The notes: generated by a model not told the origin, from the letters alone. Positions 36,491 to 53,786 are shown, numbered from the stretch's first letter. The stretch is 64,000 nucleotides of DNA from Staphylococcus lloydii (GCF_015775975.1 NZ_CP064056.1:868001-932000), one strand, 5' to 3'. Numbers and translations: made by a program.

Positions 36491-36564
36491 GCGGGTGTAG
36501 TTTAATGGCAAAACCTCAGCCTTCCAAGCTGATGTTGTGGGTTCGATTCCCATCACCCGCTCCA
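36491..36564 (+). tRNA. tRNA-Gly (anticodon TCC)
   Basis: Acceptor GCGGGTG / CACCCGC, anticodon stem TCAGC / GCTGA with loop CTTCCAA, anticodon TCC. T-arm GTGGGTTCGATTCCCAT. Here the terminal CCA is encoded (36562-36564), unlike the neighbouring tRNA-Leu. Confidence 0.95.
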
Positions 36565-36587
36565 TTTAGAAAGATAATGAACATTGA

Positions 36588-36603
36588 AAACTGAATTGCA
36601 ATA
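36588..36603 (+). promoter_or_regulatory. boxA-like antitermination site in the 16S leader
   Basis: TGAACATTGAAAACTG resembles the Gram-positive rrn boxA (core TTGAAAACT), the NusB/NusE loading site. The same core recurs at 38351-38366 between 16S and 23S. Confidence 0.6.
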
Positions 36604-36703
36604 TGTCAACGTTAATTCCAAACGCAACGATATAATCGTTGGTTTAAACGTGTTAGAGATAACACACAATTAGTATTTTATGAGCTAATCAAACATCATA
36701 ATT

Positions 36704-41499
<4,796 letters not shown>

Positions 41500-41576
41500 A
41501 ATTTTAAATGTTTTGATTGGTAAAATGATATTTACTTACTATCTAGTTTTGAATGTATAACTTTTATACATCATTG

Positions 41577-41691
41577 TCTGGTGACAATGGCAAGGAGGTC
41601 ACACCTGTTCCCATGCCGAACACAGAAGTTAAGCTCCTTAGCGCCGATGGTAGTTGGATTTACATTCTGCTAGAGTAGGACGTTGCCAGGC
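41577..41691 (+). rRNA. rrf: 5S ribosomal RNA
   Basis: 115 nt with complementary ends (TCTGG and CCAGG) and the conserved internal blocks AAGGAGGTCACACCTGTTCCCATG (key CACACC, CCATGCCGAAC). Complete and last in the operon; truncated copies follow it. Confidence 0.95.
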
Positions 41692-41696
41692 AATCA

Positions 41697-41720
41697 AGAG
41701 ACCTAAGGGTCTCTTTTTTT
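41697..41720 (+). terminator. rRNA operon terminator
   Basis: AGAGACC / GGTCTCT stem with a 4-nt loop and seven T, directly after 5S. A second copy occurs at 42008-42032 and a mutated third near 42507-42529. Confidence 0.9.
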
Positions 41721-41816
41721 ATGTCTAAAAAAGGAGCTTAACTTCTTAATTAATATGTAAAACACTTTAAGACCGCAAGGTCTGTTTTTATAAATTAAAA
41801 ATAAAGCATTAAAACC

Positions 41817-41941
41817 TTTGGCGCAGAGAAAACGTTTGAAGCTGACGAACTCAAGTCGTCGCGCTACGCGCTTACGAGCAGGTAAGCAAGTTAGCGACGG
41901 GTGCAAGTGAGGAAAGATGCGAGCGTTTGCCTCAAGCCAAA
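41817..41941. other. Structured 125-nt element, copy 1 (copy 2 at 42129-42253)
   Basis: Bounded by TTTGGC / GCCAAA. Inside, CGTCGC (41857-41862) pairs with GCGACG (41894-41899) and encloses the hairpin GCTTAC-GAGCAG-GTAAGC (41870-41887). A 3' hairpin is closed by GAGG / CCTC. It is GC-richer than its surroundings. It could be a stable RNA or a DNA-level element; I do not recognise a known family. Confidence 0.5.
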
Positions 41942-41942
41942 A

Positions 41943-42002
41943 AAGCTTCTTAGCGCCGATGGTAGCAGATTTACATTCTGCTAGAGTAGGACGTTGCCAG
42001 GC
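41943..42002 (+). pseudogene. Truncated 5S rRNA copy 1 (3' half only)
   Basis: 60 nt matching bases about 55-115 of the intact 5S with three or four differences (AAGCTTCTTAG, GTAGCAGATTT). The 5' half is missing, so it cannot fold as 5S. Followed by a working-looking terminator (42008-42032). Confidence 0.88.
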
Positions 42003-42254
42003 AACCAAGAGACCTAAAGGTCTCTTTTTTTTATGTCTAAAAAAGGAGCTTAACTTCTTAATTAATGTGTAAAACACTTCAAGACCGCAAGGTCTGTATT
42101 TATAAATTAAAAATAAAGCATTAAAACCTTTGGCGCAGAGAAAACGTTTGAAGCTGACGAACTCAAGTCGTCGCGCTACGCGCTTACGAGCAGGTAAGCA
42201 AGTTAGCGACGGGTGCAAGTGAGGAAAGATGCGAGCGTTTGCCTCAAGCCAAAA

Positions 42255-42310
42255 AAGCTTCTTAGCGCCGATGGTAGCAGATTTACATTCTGCTAGAGTA
42301 GGACGTTGCC
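42255..42310 (+). pseudogene. Truncated 5S rRNA copy 2 (3' half only)
   Basis: 56 nt identical to the first truncated copy up to GGACGTTGCC, then the match stops. A still shorter remnant (GCAAATTTACATTCTGCTA) lies at 42405-42423. Confidence 0.85.
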
Positions 42311-42626
42311 TAAAAGAAGCTTATTTTCTTAAATAATGTTTAAAAATATTTCAAAACCGTAAGGTCCATGAAATGGAAATTAAAAGGAAGTAATTAGTGG
42401 ATGTAGCAAATTTACATTCTGCTAATAGAGGAACACAGGTGAATAACACCTGTGTAAGTCCCACTAAACTAGAAGAGTGGGACTTTAGGTGTTGACAGGC
42501 AATACAAGAGACCTAAGGCTCCCTTTTTTATGTCTAAAAAAGGAGCTTAACTTCTTAAATATTGTTCGAATTATTTTCAGACCGCAAGGTTTGGTATGGT
42601 GTCTATTTTAAATTCTTTTCACAACA
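42311..42626. other. Decayed rrn-tail repeats with two tandem hairpins
   Basis: No gene. It contains diverged copies of the repeat (42330-42360, 42493-42590), including GNRA-loop hairpins AACC-GTAA-GGT and AGACC-GCAA-GGTTT. Two strong unrelated hairpins stand side by side: ACACAGGTG / CACCTGTGT (42433-42455) and AGTCCCACT / AGTGGGACT (42457-42484). Confidence 0.7.
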
Positions 42627-42660
42627 CAAAAAGGTTCTATATACAAAAGTATATAGAACC
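42627..42660 (-). terminator. Terminator of the ilv-leu operon
   Basis: Read on the minus strand, GGTTCTATATAC / GTATATAGAACC forms a perfect 12-bp stem with a 4-nt loop followed by TTTTTG, just after ilvA. Confidence 0.9.
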
Positions 42661-42666
42661 AATTAA

Positions 42667-43935
42667 TTAAATTAATAATGAATAAAGCATTTTGTTTTCA
42701 TTAATGTAAATATTGGATGGATCAAATTCAGTAACATTGGCTTTTAAATTATCCAAGTCGCTATGGTTGTTCAGTTGAATACCGATAATAACTGTACCAG
42801 TATTTTGAGATGATTTTTTTAGATATTCGAATTTAGTGATATCATCTTTTGGTCCAAGTACGTCGTTTACAAATTCTCGTAAAGCGCCGGGTCTTTGTGG
42901 GAAGTTTAAGATGAAGTAATGTTTCATTTCTTCGAATAATAATGAACGCTCTTCAATTTCTTTCATTCTGTTAATATCATTATTTCCGCCACTGACGATA
43001 CAAACAACATTCTTACCTTTAATTTTAGATTTATATTGTTCTAATGCAGATACACTCAATGCACCAGCAGGTTCTGCAATAATAGCTTGTTTAGAATACA
43101 TATCTAATATTGTAGAACAAACGGCACCTTCATCTACTTGTACATAGTCATCTACAACTTTTCGAGCAATATCATAGGTGATTTCACCGACTCGTGCGAC
43201 AGATGCACCATCAACGAATTTTTCGATATTTTCTAATGTAACAATTTTATTATTAACAACGACTGATTCATACATGCTACTTGCACCAGCTGGTTCAACA
43301 CCTACAATTGATGTATCCTTCGAATGGTCTTTGAAATAAGTGCCTACACCTGAAATAAGACCGCCGCCACCGATAGCAGCAAATAAGTAGTCAAAATGAA
43401 CATTTTCTTCTTTAGATTGTTCAATAATTTCTTTGGCTAACGTACCTTGTCCTGCAATAGTATAAATATTATTGAAAGGGTCAATGAAATTCATTGCGTA
43501 ATCTTGCGTATATGTGAGTGCTTCTTTTAAACATTCATCAAATGTATCGCCTGTTAAAACAACTTCAACATTACTGCCACCAAAGAATTTAACTTGGTTT
43601 ATTTTTTGAAGTGGGGTTGTAACAGGCATAAAGATTACCGCAGTTAAATTTAATTTACTCGCTGTGTATGCGACGCCTTGTGCGTGATTGCCTGCGCTGG
43701 CACAAGTTATACCGTTTTGTCGATCTTTCTCATTTACAGCGACAATTGCATTATAAGCACCTCTAAGTTTAAATGAACGTACCCACTGAAGATCTTCACG
43801 TTTTAAATAAACGTTGCAATCATATTTATGAGATAGATAATGGTCTTTTTGTAGGGGTGTTTCTTTTGCAACATCTTTTAAATTTAAGAAAGCCTCATCT
43901 ATATCTTTGGATGACACTGTAGTTTTAACTGTCAT
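42667..43935 (-). CDS. ilvA: Threonine deaminase, biosynthetic
   Basis: PLP enzyme converting threonine to 2-oxobutanoate, the first step to isoleucine. 422 residues from ATG 43935 (MTVKTT), 8 nt after AAAGGTG; a GTG 9 nt earlier is less likely. The PLP lysine is Lys56 in [10 protein letters not shown], and the glycine loop is [10 protein letters not shown]-terminal ACT-like regulatory domain ([21 protein letters not shown]) supports feedback control by isoleucine. Last gene of the nine-gene ilv-leu operon. Confidence 0.95.
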   Translation of the reverse strand: MTVKTTVSSKDIDEAFLNLKDVAKETPLQKDHYLSHKYDCNVYLKREDLQWVRSFKLRGAYNAIVAVNEKDRQNGITCASAGNHAQGVAYTASKLNLTAVIFMPVTTPLQKINQVKFFGGSNVEVVLTGDTFDECLKEALTYTQDYAMNFIDPFNNIYTIAGQGTLAKEIIEQSKEENVHFDYLFAAIGGGGLISGVGTYFKDHSKDTSIVGVEPAGASSMYESVVVNNKIVTLENIEKFVDGASVARVGEITYDIARKVVDDYVQVDEGAVCSTILDMYSKQAIIAEPAGALSVSALEQYKSKIKGKNVVCIVSGGNNDINRMKEIEERSLLFEEMKHYFILNFPQRPGALREFVNDVLGPKDDITKFEYLKKSSQNTGTVIIGIQLNNHSDLDNLKANVTEFDPSNIYINENKMLYSLLI

Positions 43936-43964
43936 AAATTTCACACCTTTACTTTTGAATTTCT

Positions 43965-44543
43965 TTATTGGAATGCTTTTGCATTTTCATAAGCTGCAAT
44001 TTCATCTTCATATTGCAGCGTTACTGCTATATCATCTAAACCATTTACAAGTTTGTTTTTCCAAGTAGCATCAATATCGAAATGGAAAGATTTCTCAGGA
44101 GTTGATACGGTTTGATTAGGTAAATCTACTGTTATTTCTGAGTATGAAGCCAAATGTTTTCTAGCATCTTCATCTAAAGAAATAGGTAACATACCATTTT
44201 TAGTACAATTCATGTAGAAAATATCACTATAACTACCTGCGATTATAATATCAAAGCCATAATCTTTAATTGCCCACGCTGCGTGTTCTCTACTAGAACC
44301 ACAACCAAAATTGTCGCCAGTTATAAGTATTGATGCGCCTTCATATTCAGGTTTATTAGGATTGAAGTCTGGATTATCGGAACCATCATCTAAATAGCGC
44401 CATTCATCAAATGCGAAAGGGCCGAAGCCAGTCTTAGAAATTCTTTTCAAATGTACTTTAGGTATAATTTGGTCAGTATCAATATTATCGTGGAAAAGTG
44501 GTACTATTTTTCCAGTATATGTTGTGATTGGTTTTACATCCAT
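43965..44543 (-). CDS. leuD: 3-isopropylmalate dehydratase small subunit
   Basis: 192 residues from ATG 44543 ([11 protein letters not shown]), chosen for AAGGTGG upstream and family length. Swivelling domain with [17 protein letters not shown] and the [16 protein letters not shown] substrate motif. Pairs with LeuC to isomerise 2-isopropylmalate. Starts 1 nt after the leuC stop, which couples the subunits. Confidence 0.95.
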   Translation of the reverse strand: MDVKPITTYTGKIVPLFHDNIDTDQIIPKVHLKRISKTGFGPFAFDEWRYLDDGSDNPDFNPNKPEYEGASILITGDNFGCGSSREHAAWAIKDYGFDIIIAGSYSDIFYMNCTKNGMLPISLDEDARKHLASYSEITVDLPNQTVSTPEKSFHFDIDATWKNKLVNGLDDIAVTLQYEDEIAAYENAKAFQ

Positions 44544-44544
44544 G

Positions 44545-45915
44545 TTAAACGACCACCTTTCTAACATCTACGAATTTACCATTAATTGCGGCAGCAGCTG
44601 CCATTGCAGGAGAGACGAGATGTGTACGTGCGCCTTTACCTTGACGTCCTTCAAAGTTTCTATTACTTGTAGATGCACAATGTACACCATTAGGTACTTG
44701 ATCTGGGTTCATGCCTAGGCACATTGAACAACCTGGCTCTCTCCAATCAAAGCCCGCTTCTTTAAATATCTTATCGATACCTAACTTTTCAGCTTCGATT
44801 TTTACAGTTCTTGAACCTGGAACGACGATTGCAGTAATATTAGGGTGTACTTTATTTCCTTTTACAATATGACTTGCTTCGACTAAGTCAGAAAGTCTAG
44901 CATTTGTACAAGAACCTAGGAATACATAGCCTAATTCAATATCTTCTGCCTTTTGACCTGGTTGTAGACCCATATAGTCATATGCGCGTTCATCATTAAC
45001 ATTTTTAATCTCAGGGAAAGGTGTGTTAAAACTAACACCCATTTCAGGATTCGTACCCCAAGTAACTTGAGGTTCTAAATCAGTTACATCCATTTCAATA
45101 ACCTTATCAAATTGAGCGTCGTCATCCGTATATAATTCACGCCATTCCTCAACATCATATTTATAATTTGTAGCATATGGGCGACCTTTTACATATTCAA
45201 ATGTAGTTTCATCAGGTTGCATCATACCGTATTTTGCACCTGCTTCAATTGCCATGTTACAAATTGTCATACGTGCTTCCATAGAAAGGTTACGAATAGT
45301 TTCTCCAGAAAACTCTAGCGCGTATCCTGTACCAAAATCTACACCATATTGGTTAATAAGATAGAGAATGATATCTTTTGCGTAGACGCCAGTTGGTAGT
45401 TTTCCTTTAACGTCAATCTTAAGATTTTTAGGTTTAGTTTGCCACAATGTTTGTGTTGCAAATACATGTTCAACTTCACTCGTACCAATACCAAAGGCAA
45501 TGGCACCAAAAGCGCCATGTGTAGCAGTATGTGAATCACCACATACAATTGTTTTGCCTGGCTGAGTTAAACCAGTTTCTGGTCCAACCATGTGGACAAT
45601 ACCTTGTTCATCAGACCCCATATCAAAAATATGAACGCCGAATGCTTTAGCATTTTCTTGCAAAGTTGTGATTTGTTTATTTGCAATTTCATCCTTAATA
45701 TTAAAAATATCAACGGTAGGCACATTATGATCTAACGTTGCATAAGTTAAATCAGGTCTTCTAAGTTGTCTATTTTGAAGTCTAAGTCCTTCAAATGCTT
45801 GAGGAGATGTAACTTCATGAATTAAATGTAAATCAATGTATAATAACTGTGGAGAACCTTCTTTCCCAGTCAAAACATGTTTGTTCCAAACTTTATCGAA
45901 TAGTGTTTTACCCAT
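44545..45915 (-). CDS. leuC: 3-isopropylmalate dehydratase large subunit
   Basis: Aconitase-family [4Fe-4S] enzyme, 456 residues, second step of leucine synthesis. Cluster cysteines are in GSCTNARL and in CSMCLGMN near the C-terminus. The N-terminal [15 protein letters not shown] motif is intact (here [20 protein letters not shown]). 15 nt after leuB. Confidence 0.96.
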   Translation of the reverse strand: MGKTLFDKVWNKHVLTGKEGSPQLLYIDLHLIHEVTSPQAFEGLRLQNRQLRRPDLTYATLDHNVPTVDIFNIKDEIANKQITTLQENAKAFGVHIFDMGSDEQGIVHMVGPETGLTQPGKTIVCGDSHTATHGAFGAIAFGIGTSEVEHVFATQTLWQTKPKNLKIDVKGKLPTGVYAKDIILYLINQYGVDFGTGYALEFSGETIRNLSMEARMTICNMAIEAGAKYGMMQPDETTFEYVKGRPYATNYKYDVEEWRELYTDDDAQFDKVIEMDVTDLEPQVTWGTNPEMGVSFNTPFPEIKNVNDERAYDYMGLQPGQKAEDIELGYVFLGSCTNARLSDLVEASHIVKGNKVHPNITAIVVPGSRTVKIEAEKLGIDKIFKEAGFDWREPGCSMCLGMNPDQVPNGVHCASTSNRNFEGRQGKGARTHLVSPAMAAAAAINGKFVDVRKVVV

Positions 45916-45930
45916 ATGACATCTCCTCCT

Positions 45931-46971
45931 TTATATATTTTCTTTCACAAATTGAAAGACTTCTGTTGTCGTACATTGACCTCCAAGGTCACTTGTCGTC
46001 TTGCCATCTTTAATGAGTTGGTAAACTGTTTGTTCTAAATGTGATGCAGCCTGTTCTTCTCCAAAACTTTCTCTCAGGCACATCGCTACCGAGAGTAACA
46101 TACCAAATGGATTTGCTTTGTTTTGATTTGCAATGTCAGGAGCTGAACCGTGTATAGGTTCATAAAGTCTCGTACCTTGTTCGCTAAAACTAGCTGATGG
46201 TGATAAACCTAGAGAACCTGGCATTACAGAAGCTTCATCACTTAAAATATCTCCAAATAGATTTTCAGTTACAATAACGTCGAATTGAGTTGGATTCGTA
46301 ATTAAATGCATTGCGCAAGCATCAACAAGTAGGTGATTTACTTCAACATCTGGATATTCTTTTGCTACATTATTAATAACTTGGCGCCATAATTTACTAG
46401 ATGATAAAACGTTCTCTTTATCTACTGATGTTAGTTTTTTGTTGCGTTTTTGTGCTAGTTTAAAAGCAACGTGTGCGATACGTTCAATCTCAGGTTTAGT
46501 ATATGTTAATGAATCTAAAGCTTGATCTTGATTCCAATGTTTTGGCTCACCGAAATAAATACCACCAGTTAACTCACGAACAATCACAAAATCTGTACCC
46601 GTTACTCTTGATTCTTTAATAGGGGACAAATGACTTGTACCTTCAGTTACGGTTGTAGGTCTAATATTTGCAAATAGGCCTAATGTCTTTCTAATACCTA
46701 ATAGGCCTTGTTCAGGTCTATTATTTGGGTCAGTCCATTTTGGTCCACCAACTGAACCTAAAAGTATAGCATCGGCATTTTGGCAAGCCGTTAATGTGTC
46801 ATCTGGTAATGGTGTACCATGATTATCGATAGCGATACCACCGAAATCATGTTCTTCAACATTGTAATCGAAGTTAAATTTTTTACTTAATTGTTCTAAG
46901 ATGTCTAATGAACCACTCATAATTTCAGGTCCTATACCATCTCCAGGTAATGAAACTATGTTATAACTCAT
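45931..46971 (-). CDS. leuB: 3-isopropylmalate dehydrogenase
   Basis: NAD-dependent oxidative decarboxylase of leucine synthesis, 346 residues. Substrate Arg-rich segment RPTTV, the catalytic Tyr in [10 protein letters not shown], Lys and Asp residues, and the NAD signature ending [18 protein letters not shown]. Its ATG overlaps the leuA stop by 4 nt (ATGA). Confidence 0.96.
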   Translation of the reverse strand: MSYNIVSLPGDGIGPEIMSGSLDILEQLSKKFNFDYNVEEHDFGGIAIDNHGTPLPDDTLTACQNADAILLGSVGGPKWTDPNNRPEQGLLGIRKTLGLFANIRPTTVTEGTSHLSPIKESRVTGTDFVIVRELTGGIYFGEPKHWNQDQALDSLTYTKPEIERIAHVAFKLAQKRNKKLTSVDKENVLSSSKLWRQVINNVAKEYPDVEVNHLLVDACAMHLITNPTQFDVIVTENLFGDILSDEASVMPGSLGLSPSASFSEQGTRLYEPIHGSAPDIANQNKANPFGMLLSVAMCLRESFGEEQAASHLEQTVYQLIKDGKTTSDLGGQCTTTEVFQFVKENI

Positions 46972-48503
46972 GACTTTATGCCTTCTTTCTCAGTTGATTC
47001 ATTTACATATTTGGCTTGAGCTTCTACATATGATTTACAAGAAGCAAGTAAGATGTCATGGTCGATACCTACACCTGTGACAATTTGATCGCCAATTTTA
47101 AGTTGAACGTGTACTTCTGCTTGAGCGTCAGAACCTTCAGTAACGGAATCAATTGTATAGTCTAATAGTTCAGTTTCTCTATCGAAAATACGGTCAACTG
47201 CATTATATACAGCAACGATTGATCCTGTACCTATACTAGAATCTTGATACGTATTACCGTCTTTGTCTTTAATTACTACTACTGCACTTTGTAGTCCATT
47301 AGATACGAACTGTAATTGCAAAGTATCTACTTGGTAACTTGCACTTTGTTCATGATAAGAACCTTGAATTAATGCATGTATATCTCTATCTGTTACTGCT
47401 TTTTTCTTATCTGCAATTTCTTTAAATTGTTTGAATAGTACTTTTTGCTGTTCAGGTTCTAAATCATAGCCTAACGCAGTAAGTTTCTCTGCAAATGCAT
47501 GTTTACCTGATAGTTTTCCTAAAGGTAATTCTGTAGTTTTAACACCTACAAGTTGTGGTGTCATGATTTCATACGTTTCAGGGTTTTTAAGTACACCGTC
47601 TTGGTGAATACCTGACTCATGACTGAAAGCATTTTGTCCGACGATTGCTTTGTTTTTAGGGACTCGAATACCTGCATAACGTGCAATTAAATCAGCAGTT
47701 TGTTTTGTTTCAGCTAAATTGATTTTTGATTGGTTTTGATAATGATCTTGGCGAACGTAAAGGCCAAGGACAACTTCTTCAAGTGCCGTATTACCTGCAC
47801 GTTCTCCAATACCATTTAAAGTACCTTCGATACGTTTAGCACCATTTTCGATTGCTGCCATACTATTGGCAACCGCTAATCCTAAGTCATCATGACAATG
47901 TGCGCTATAAATTACTTCATGGTCACTTTCTATAGTTTCGAGTACTGTTTTAAAAATTTTGCCATATTCAGTTGGATAACTGAAACCAACAGTATCTGGT
48001 ATATTGATAACACTTGCACCAGCATCTACAGCTGTTTGTATCGCTTTTAATAAGAAATCTGGTTCTGTTCGTGTTGCATCTTCTGGTGAAAATTGGACTA
48101 CTTCAAAATATTGTTTAGCGTACGCAACATGTTCTTTAATAGATTCAAGCACTTCATCTTGCGACATTTTTAATTTAGAATCACGATGGATTGGGCTTGT
48201 GGCTACAAAGACGTGAATTCTAGGGATTGCAGCTTCTTTAGTTGCTTCATAAACTGCATCGATATCTGATTTTACACAACGGGCTAAGCCACATACGGCT
48301 GTAGTTGTTAATGTTTTAGCGATGGCTTCTACTGATTTAAAACTTCCTGTACTGGAAGCGGGGAAGCCTGCTTCTATTATATCTACTCCCCATTTTTCAA
48401 GTTGTTGAGCTATTTTTAGTCTCTCTTCGAAAGAAAAGTTGACTCCTGGTGTTTGTTCCCCGTCTCTTAGTGTTGTATCAAAAATTTGAATATGGCTACT
48501 CAT
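46968..48503 (-). CDS. leuA: 2-isopropylmalate synthase
   Basis: Condenses acetyl-CoA and 2-oxoisovalerate, 511 residues from ATG 48503 (MSSHIQIF), with AGGAG 9 nt upstream; another ATG 9 nt before sits too close to that site. TIM-barrel motif [16 protein letters not shown] with metal Asp, the [14 protein letters not shown] His pair, and a C-terminal LeuA regulatory domain (about 390-505) that senses leucine. Preceded by a 142-nt gap holding a large hairpin. Confidence 0.95.
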   Translation of the reverse strand: MSSHIQIFDTTLRDGEQTPGVNFSFEERLKIAQQLEKWGVDIIEAGFPASSTGSFKSVEAIAKTLTTTAVCGLARCVKSDIDAVYEATKEAAIPRIHVFVATSPIHRDSKLKMSQDEVLESIKEHVAYAKQYFEVVQFSPEDATRTEPDFLLKAIQTAVDAGASVINIPDTVGFSYPTEYGKIFKTVLETIESDHEVIYSAHCHDDLGLAVANSMAAIENGAKRIEGTLNGIGERAGNTALEEVVLGLYVRQDHYQNQSKINLAETKQTADLIARYAGIRVPKNKAIVGQNAFSHESGIHQDGVLKNPETYEIMTPQLVGVKTTELPLGKLSGKHAFAEKLTALGYDLEPEQQKVLFKQFKEIADKKKAVTDRDIHALIQGSYHEQSASYQVDTLQLQFVSNGLQSAVVVIKDKDGNTYQDSSIGTGSIVAVYNAVDRIFDRETELLDYTIDSVTEGSDAQAEVHVQLKIGDQIVTGVGIDHDILLASCKSYVEAQAKYVNESTEKEGIKS

Positions 48504-48544
48504 TTTAAACATCTCCTAACTATATAATTTACCCGTAAAGATTT

Positions 48545-48635
48545 CTTTAGTATTATTTGTTCGTAACTGATGACGAATCACCAATACTTTGATGAGTACA
48601 GTGATTGTCATTATGAAGTTACGAAACGACTAAAG
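48545..48635 (-). promoter_or_regulatory. Long hairpin between ilvC and leuA
   Basis: Nested arms CTTTAGT / ACTAAAG, TTCGTAACT / AGTTACGAA and TGACgAATCAC / GTGATTGTCA total about 26 base pairs around an 18-19-nt apical loop. On the minus strand there is no T-tract after it, so it is not a standard terminator. It may stop 3' decay of ilv mRNA, be an RNase site, or set the leuA level. Confidence 0.6.
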
Positions 48636-48645
48636 TCATACTTTA

Positions 48646-50173
<1,528 letters not shown>

Positions 50174-50174
<1 letters not shown>

Positions 50175-51955
50175 TATAAGCCCTCCATTTCGTGATTTGG
50201 TTTGCCAGAAGGGACCATTGGTGTAACAGCTTCAACTGGTGAAATTCTAACTTCAATTAAAGCTGGACCATCATGTGCGAAGGCTTCGTCTAATTGTTGT
50301 TCTAATTTACTTGGGTCGTCAATCATATAACCTTTTACGCCATATGCTTCGCCTAATTTAATAAAGTCCGGTTGATCGTTAAATACAGAATGTGAAAATC
50401 TTTGTTTAAAGAATTTATCTTGCCATTGTTTAACCATACCTAAAGTACCATTATTTATGAGTACAACTTTAATGTCTAAACCATATTCTCCTAAGATTGC
50501 TAGTTCTTGGTTAGTCATTTGGAAACCACCGTCACCAACAAATGCAACGACTGTTTTATCAGGTCTAGCTAATTTTGCACCAATTGCTGAAGGAATACCG
50601 AAGCCCATTGTACCTAAACCACCGCTTGTAACTAATTGACCATGTGTTTTAAACGGATAATATTGAGCTACCCACATTTGGTGTTGTCCAACGTCTGTAG
50701 TAACGATTGCATCTCCTTCAGTGATTTGTCCAATGTGTTCAATCGTACGTTGTGGTTTAGAAAAATTATCTTCTTCTACACCATATTTGAAAGGATGAGT
50801 TGCTTTATTGTTATTGCAATTCTCTAACCAGTCATCATGTCTAATTGAATAACTATCGAATGCTAATAATGCTTCTAATACTGCTTTGCAATCTGCGACG
50901 ATACCTAAATCAGTATCAATAATTTTATTGATTTCTGAAGGATCGATATCTACGTGAACGATTTTGGCATTAGGTGCAAATTCATCAGGGTTACTCGCTA
51001 ATCTGTCATCGAATCTACTACCAAAGTTGATAAGTAAATCACAATCAGTTAATGCCATGTTACTTGCGTATGAACCATGCATACCGCCCATACCTAAAAA
51101 TAGGGGGTGTTCGTATGGAATCGCACCTAAACCTAATAGTGTAGTAACAACAGGCAATTGATGACGATTAACAAATTCGGTAAATGTTTCATTTGCTTTT
51201 GCGTGATTGATACCCGCACCAGCTAATACAACTGGTTTGCGTGCTGTTTTTAAGTAATCACGCAGTTTTTGAATATCGTCTAATTTTGGTTCGTTTGGTA
51301 TGGAATAGCCAGGTAAATCCAAATCCTCAGATAGTTCAGCATTCGTTGATAAAATACCCATATCTTTAGGAAAGTCGATAACTACAGGTCCTTTTCTACC
51401 AGTATTTGCGATATGAAAAGCTTCATGAATAATCGTTGGAATATCACTTACATTTTTTACTTGATAATTGTGCTTCGTAATTGGCGTCGTCATAGATAGT
51501 AAGTCTGCTTCTTGGAATGCGTCTTTACCAATTCCTGGTGTTGCAACTTGACCAGTAATTACTACTAAAGGCAATGAATCACTATATGCGTCGGCAATGC
51601 CTGTAATAGCGTTTGTCGCTCCAGGACCACTAGTTACTACTACGACACCTGGTTTGCCAGAAACACGCGCATAACCTTCTGCAGCGTGTGTTGCGCCTTG
51701 TTCATGTCTTGCTAAAATGTGTTTGATTTTACCATCATAAAGTGTGTCATATAGTGGTAAAACAGCACCACCTGGATAGCCAAATATAAAATCTACATTT
51801 TCATGTGCAAGTGAGTCAACTAGCAATTCAGAACCAGTTTTCATTTCATTAATAGTTTCAGTTTCTAGTTCAGTTTGTTCATAAGCTTCATTAGGTTCGA
51901 TTTGTTCCAAAGTTTCAGTTTGCTCTTGGTAAATCGTTTCTGCTTGTTTAGCCAT
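50174..51955 (-). CDS. ilvB: Acetolactate synthase catalytic (large) subunit
   Basis: ThDP- and FAD-dependent enzyme, 593 residues. ThDP-activating Glu in ARHEQGATHAAEGYAR; GDG motif FVGDGGFQMTNQELAILGEYGL with the ThDP/Mg2+ Asp and the following Asn (VVLINNGTLGMVKQWQ). The first 38 residues are an acidic Glu/Thr/Gln extension before the conserved TGSELLVDSL start. AAGGAG precedes ATG 51955. Lies 13 nt after ilvD. Confidence 0.96.
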
Positions 51956-51968
51956 TTTACTTCACTCC

Positions 51969-53657
51969 TTAAATGAGATTTTCAGGTACTTGCATGATGC
52001 CACCTGTATTGGCACTTGTAACTAATGCTGTATATCTTGCAAGGTAACCAGTTTTCACTTTTGCTTTGAATGGATTTAATTCTTGTTTTCTTGCTTCTAA
52101 TGTTTCTGTTGGTACATCAGCCTCTAATGTACGATTAGTTAAGTTTATCGTGATGTCATCGCCATCTCTGATTAATCCAATTGGACCTCCCGATGCTGCC
52201 TCTGGAGAGATGTGTCCTACTGCAATACCACGTGTAGCGCCTGAGAAACGTCCATCTGTGATAAGGGCAACATCTTTACCTAATCCTCTACCTACAATAG
52301 AAGAAGTAGGGGCTAACATTTCTGGCATGCCAGGGCCACCTTTAGGACCTTCATATCTAATAACTACAACGTGACCTTCACGAACAGTGTGGTTATCGAT
52401 AGCTTCAACTGCTTCATCATGTGAATTGAAACAAATAGCTTTACCTTTAAATACTTTGATTGAAGGATCAACGCCTCCGACCTTAATTACAGCACCCTTA
52501 GGGGCTAAGTTACCGTAAAGAATAGAAAGTCCACCTTGTTTATCGTATGGATTATCTAAATGTCTAATAACATCTGCATTAGTAATTTCTTTGCCTTCGT
52601 TGTTTTCTCGTAAAGTCTTACCTGTAACTGTAATACGATCTGGATGTAAAGTGCCTTCTTTTTTGAAAAGTTCATTAATGATTGCTGGGACACCACCTGC
52701 TTCATGTACATCGTGCATTGAATATGAAGAACTTGGTGCAATTTTTGATAGGTAAGGTGTCTTTTTAGCTATTTCATTGATGCGAGTTAAGTCGTAATCA
52801 ATACCCGCTTCGTTCGCAATTGCTAGCGTGTGTAATACTGTATTTGTAGAACCACCCATTGCCATGTCTAAAGCAAATGCATCATCAATAGCTTCTTTCG
52901 TCACAATGTCTTTTGGTTTAATATCATTTTTTATGTTATCAACTAATCTAAATGCTGCTTCTCTAATCATCTCTCTACGTTGATCACTGACAGCTAATGC
53001 TGTGCCATTATATGGGAGAGCTAATCCTAATACTTCCATCAAACAGTTCATAGAATTTGCTGTAAACATGCCTGAACAAGATCCGCATGTTGGACATGCA
53101 TTTTGTTCCATATCTAAAAATTCTTCTTTAGAAATTGAACCGTCTTTAAATGCGCCAACAGCTTCGAACATTGATGATAGGGTAAGTGCTTTACCTTCTG
53201 ATGATAATCCTGCTTTCATTGGTCCACCAGAACAAAAGACTGCAGGTACGTTCGTTCTAACAGATGCGAGTAACATGCCTGGTGTGATTTTGTCACAGTT
53301 TGGAATATAAAATACGCCATCGAACCAATGTGCATTGATTACTGTTTCAGCAGCATCTGCGATGATTTCTCTTGAAGGTAATGAATATCTCATTCCTATA
53401 TGACCCATTGCTATACCATCATCAACACCAATCGTATTGAATTCGAAAGGTATAGCACCTGCTTCTCTAATAGCTTCTTTTGCAATATCGGCAAGTTCTC
53501 TTAGATGAACATGTCCAGGGACGATGTCTATATAAGAGTTACAAATTGCTACAAAAGGTTTGTTCATATCTGTTGGTTTTTCTAATGCCCCGGTGGCATG
53601 TAAAAGACTTCGGGCTGGCGCCTGTTGATCTCCTTTTTTTATCATATCGCTTCTCAA
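51969..53657 (-). CDS. ilvD: Dihydroxy-acid dehydratase
   Basis: Fe-S dehydratase for valine and isoleucine precursors, 562 residues from TTG 53657 ([10 protein letters not shown]), 8 nt after GGGGG; the next in-frame ATG upstream (53672) has no ribosome binding site and lies inside the leader. Cluster and Mg2+ motifs [10 protein letters not shown] and [18 protein letters not shown] are intact, as is the C-terminal GRFSGATRG. First structural gene of the operon after the attenuator. Confidence 0.95.
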   Translation of the reverse strand: MRSDMIKKGDQQAPARSLLHATGALEKPTDMNKPFVAICNSYIDIVPGHVHLRELADIAKEAIREAGAIPFEFNTIGVDDGIAMGHIGMRYSLPSREIIADAAETVINAHWFDGVFYIPNCDKITPGMLLASVRTNVPAVFCSGGPMKAGLSSEGKALTLSSMFEAVGAFKDGSISKEEFLDMEQNACPTCGSCSGMFTANSMNCLMEVLGLALPYNGTALAVSDQRREMIREAAFRLVDNIKNDIKPKDIVTKEAIDDAFALDMAMGGSTNTVLHTLAIANEAGIDYDLTRINEIAKKTPYLSKIAPSSSYSMHDVHEAGGVPAIINELFKKEGTLHPDRITVTGKTLRENNEGKEITNADVIRHLDNPYDKQGGLSILYGNLAPKGAVIKVGGVDPSIKVFKGKAICFNSHDEAVEAIDNHTVREGHVVVIRYEGPKGGPGMPEMLAPTSSIVGRGLGKDVALITDGRFSGATRGIAVGHISPEAASGGPIGLIRDGDDITINLTNRTLEADVPTETLEARKQELNPFKAKVKTGYLARYTALVTSANTGGIMQVPENLI

Positions 53658-53679
53658 TGTGAATTCCCCCATAAAAAAA

Positions 53680-53722
53680 TGAAAATAAAAAGACGTCCCA
53701 ATATTTTTATTGGGACGTCTTA
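53680..53722 (-). terminator. Attenuator terminator in the ilv leader
   Basis: Minus-strand AGACGTCCCAATA / TATTGGGACGTCT stem (53691-53720) with an AAAA loop (13 bp), followed by TTTTTATTTTC, 25 nt before the ilvD start. Region 53724-53732 (minus ATGGGACTT) can pair either with 53743-53750 upstream or with GTCCCA of this terminator, so alternative folds compete. Confidence 0.85.
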
Positions 53723-53786
53723 CAAGTCCCATTCAACTAGAAATAGGACTTAAACTTTTAGTAGTTGCTATACTAAAGTTCCAGTC

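Larger units (their letters stand above)
41631..42310. repeat. 312-bp tandem repeat containing the 3' half of 5S, terminator and spacer
   Basis: Unit 1 is 41631-41942, unit 2 is 41943-42254, and a partial unit 3 is 42255-42310. Each unit carries the 5S 3' half, the rrn terminator, an AGACC-GCAA-GGTCT hairpin and a 125-nt GC-richer element. The last roughly 170 bp of units 1 and 2 appear identical; only a few bases differ elsewhere. A reading frame across the minus strand (41703-42218) merely reads the repeat twice and is not counted as a gene. Confidence 0.9.

Noticed and set aside
41703-42218. Minus-strand reading frame of 171 codons with two near-identical halves
   Set aside because: It reads the 312-bp rrn-tail repeat in antisense, including the terminator and 5S remnant. 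The repeat in the protein follows from the DNA repeat; no ribosome binding site or family resemblance.
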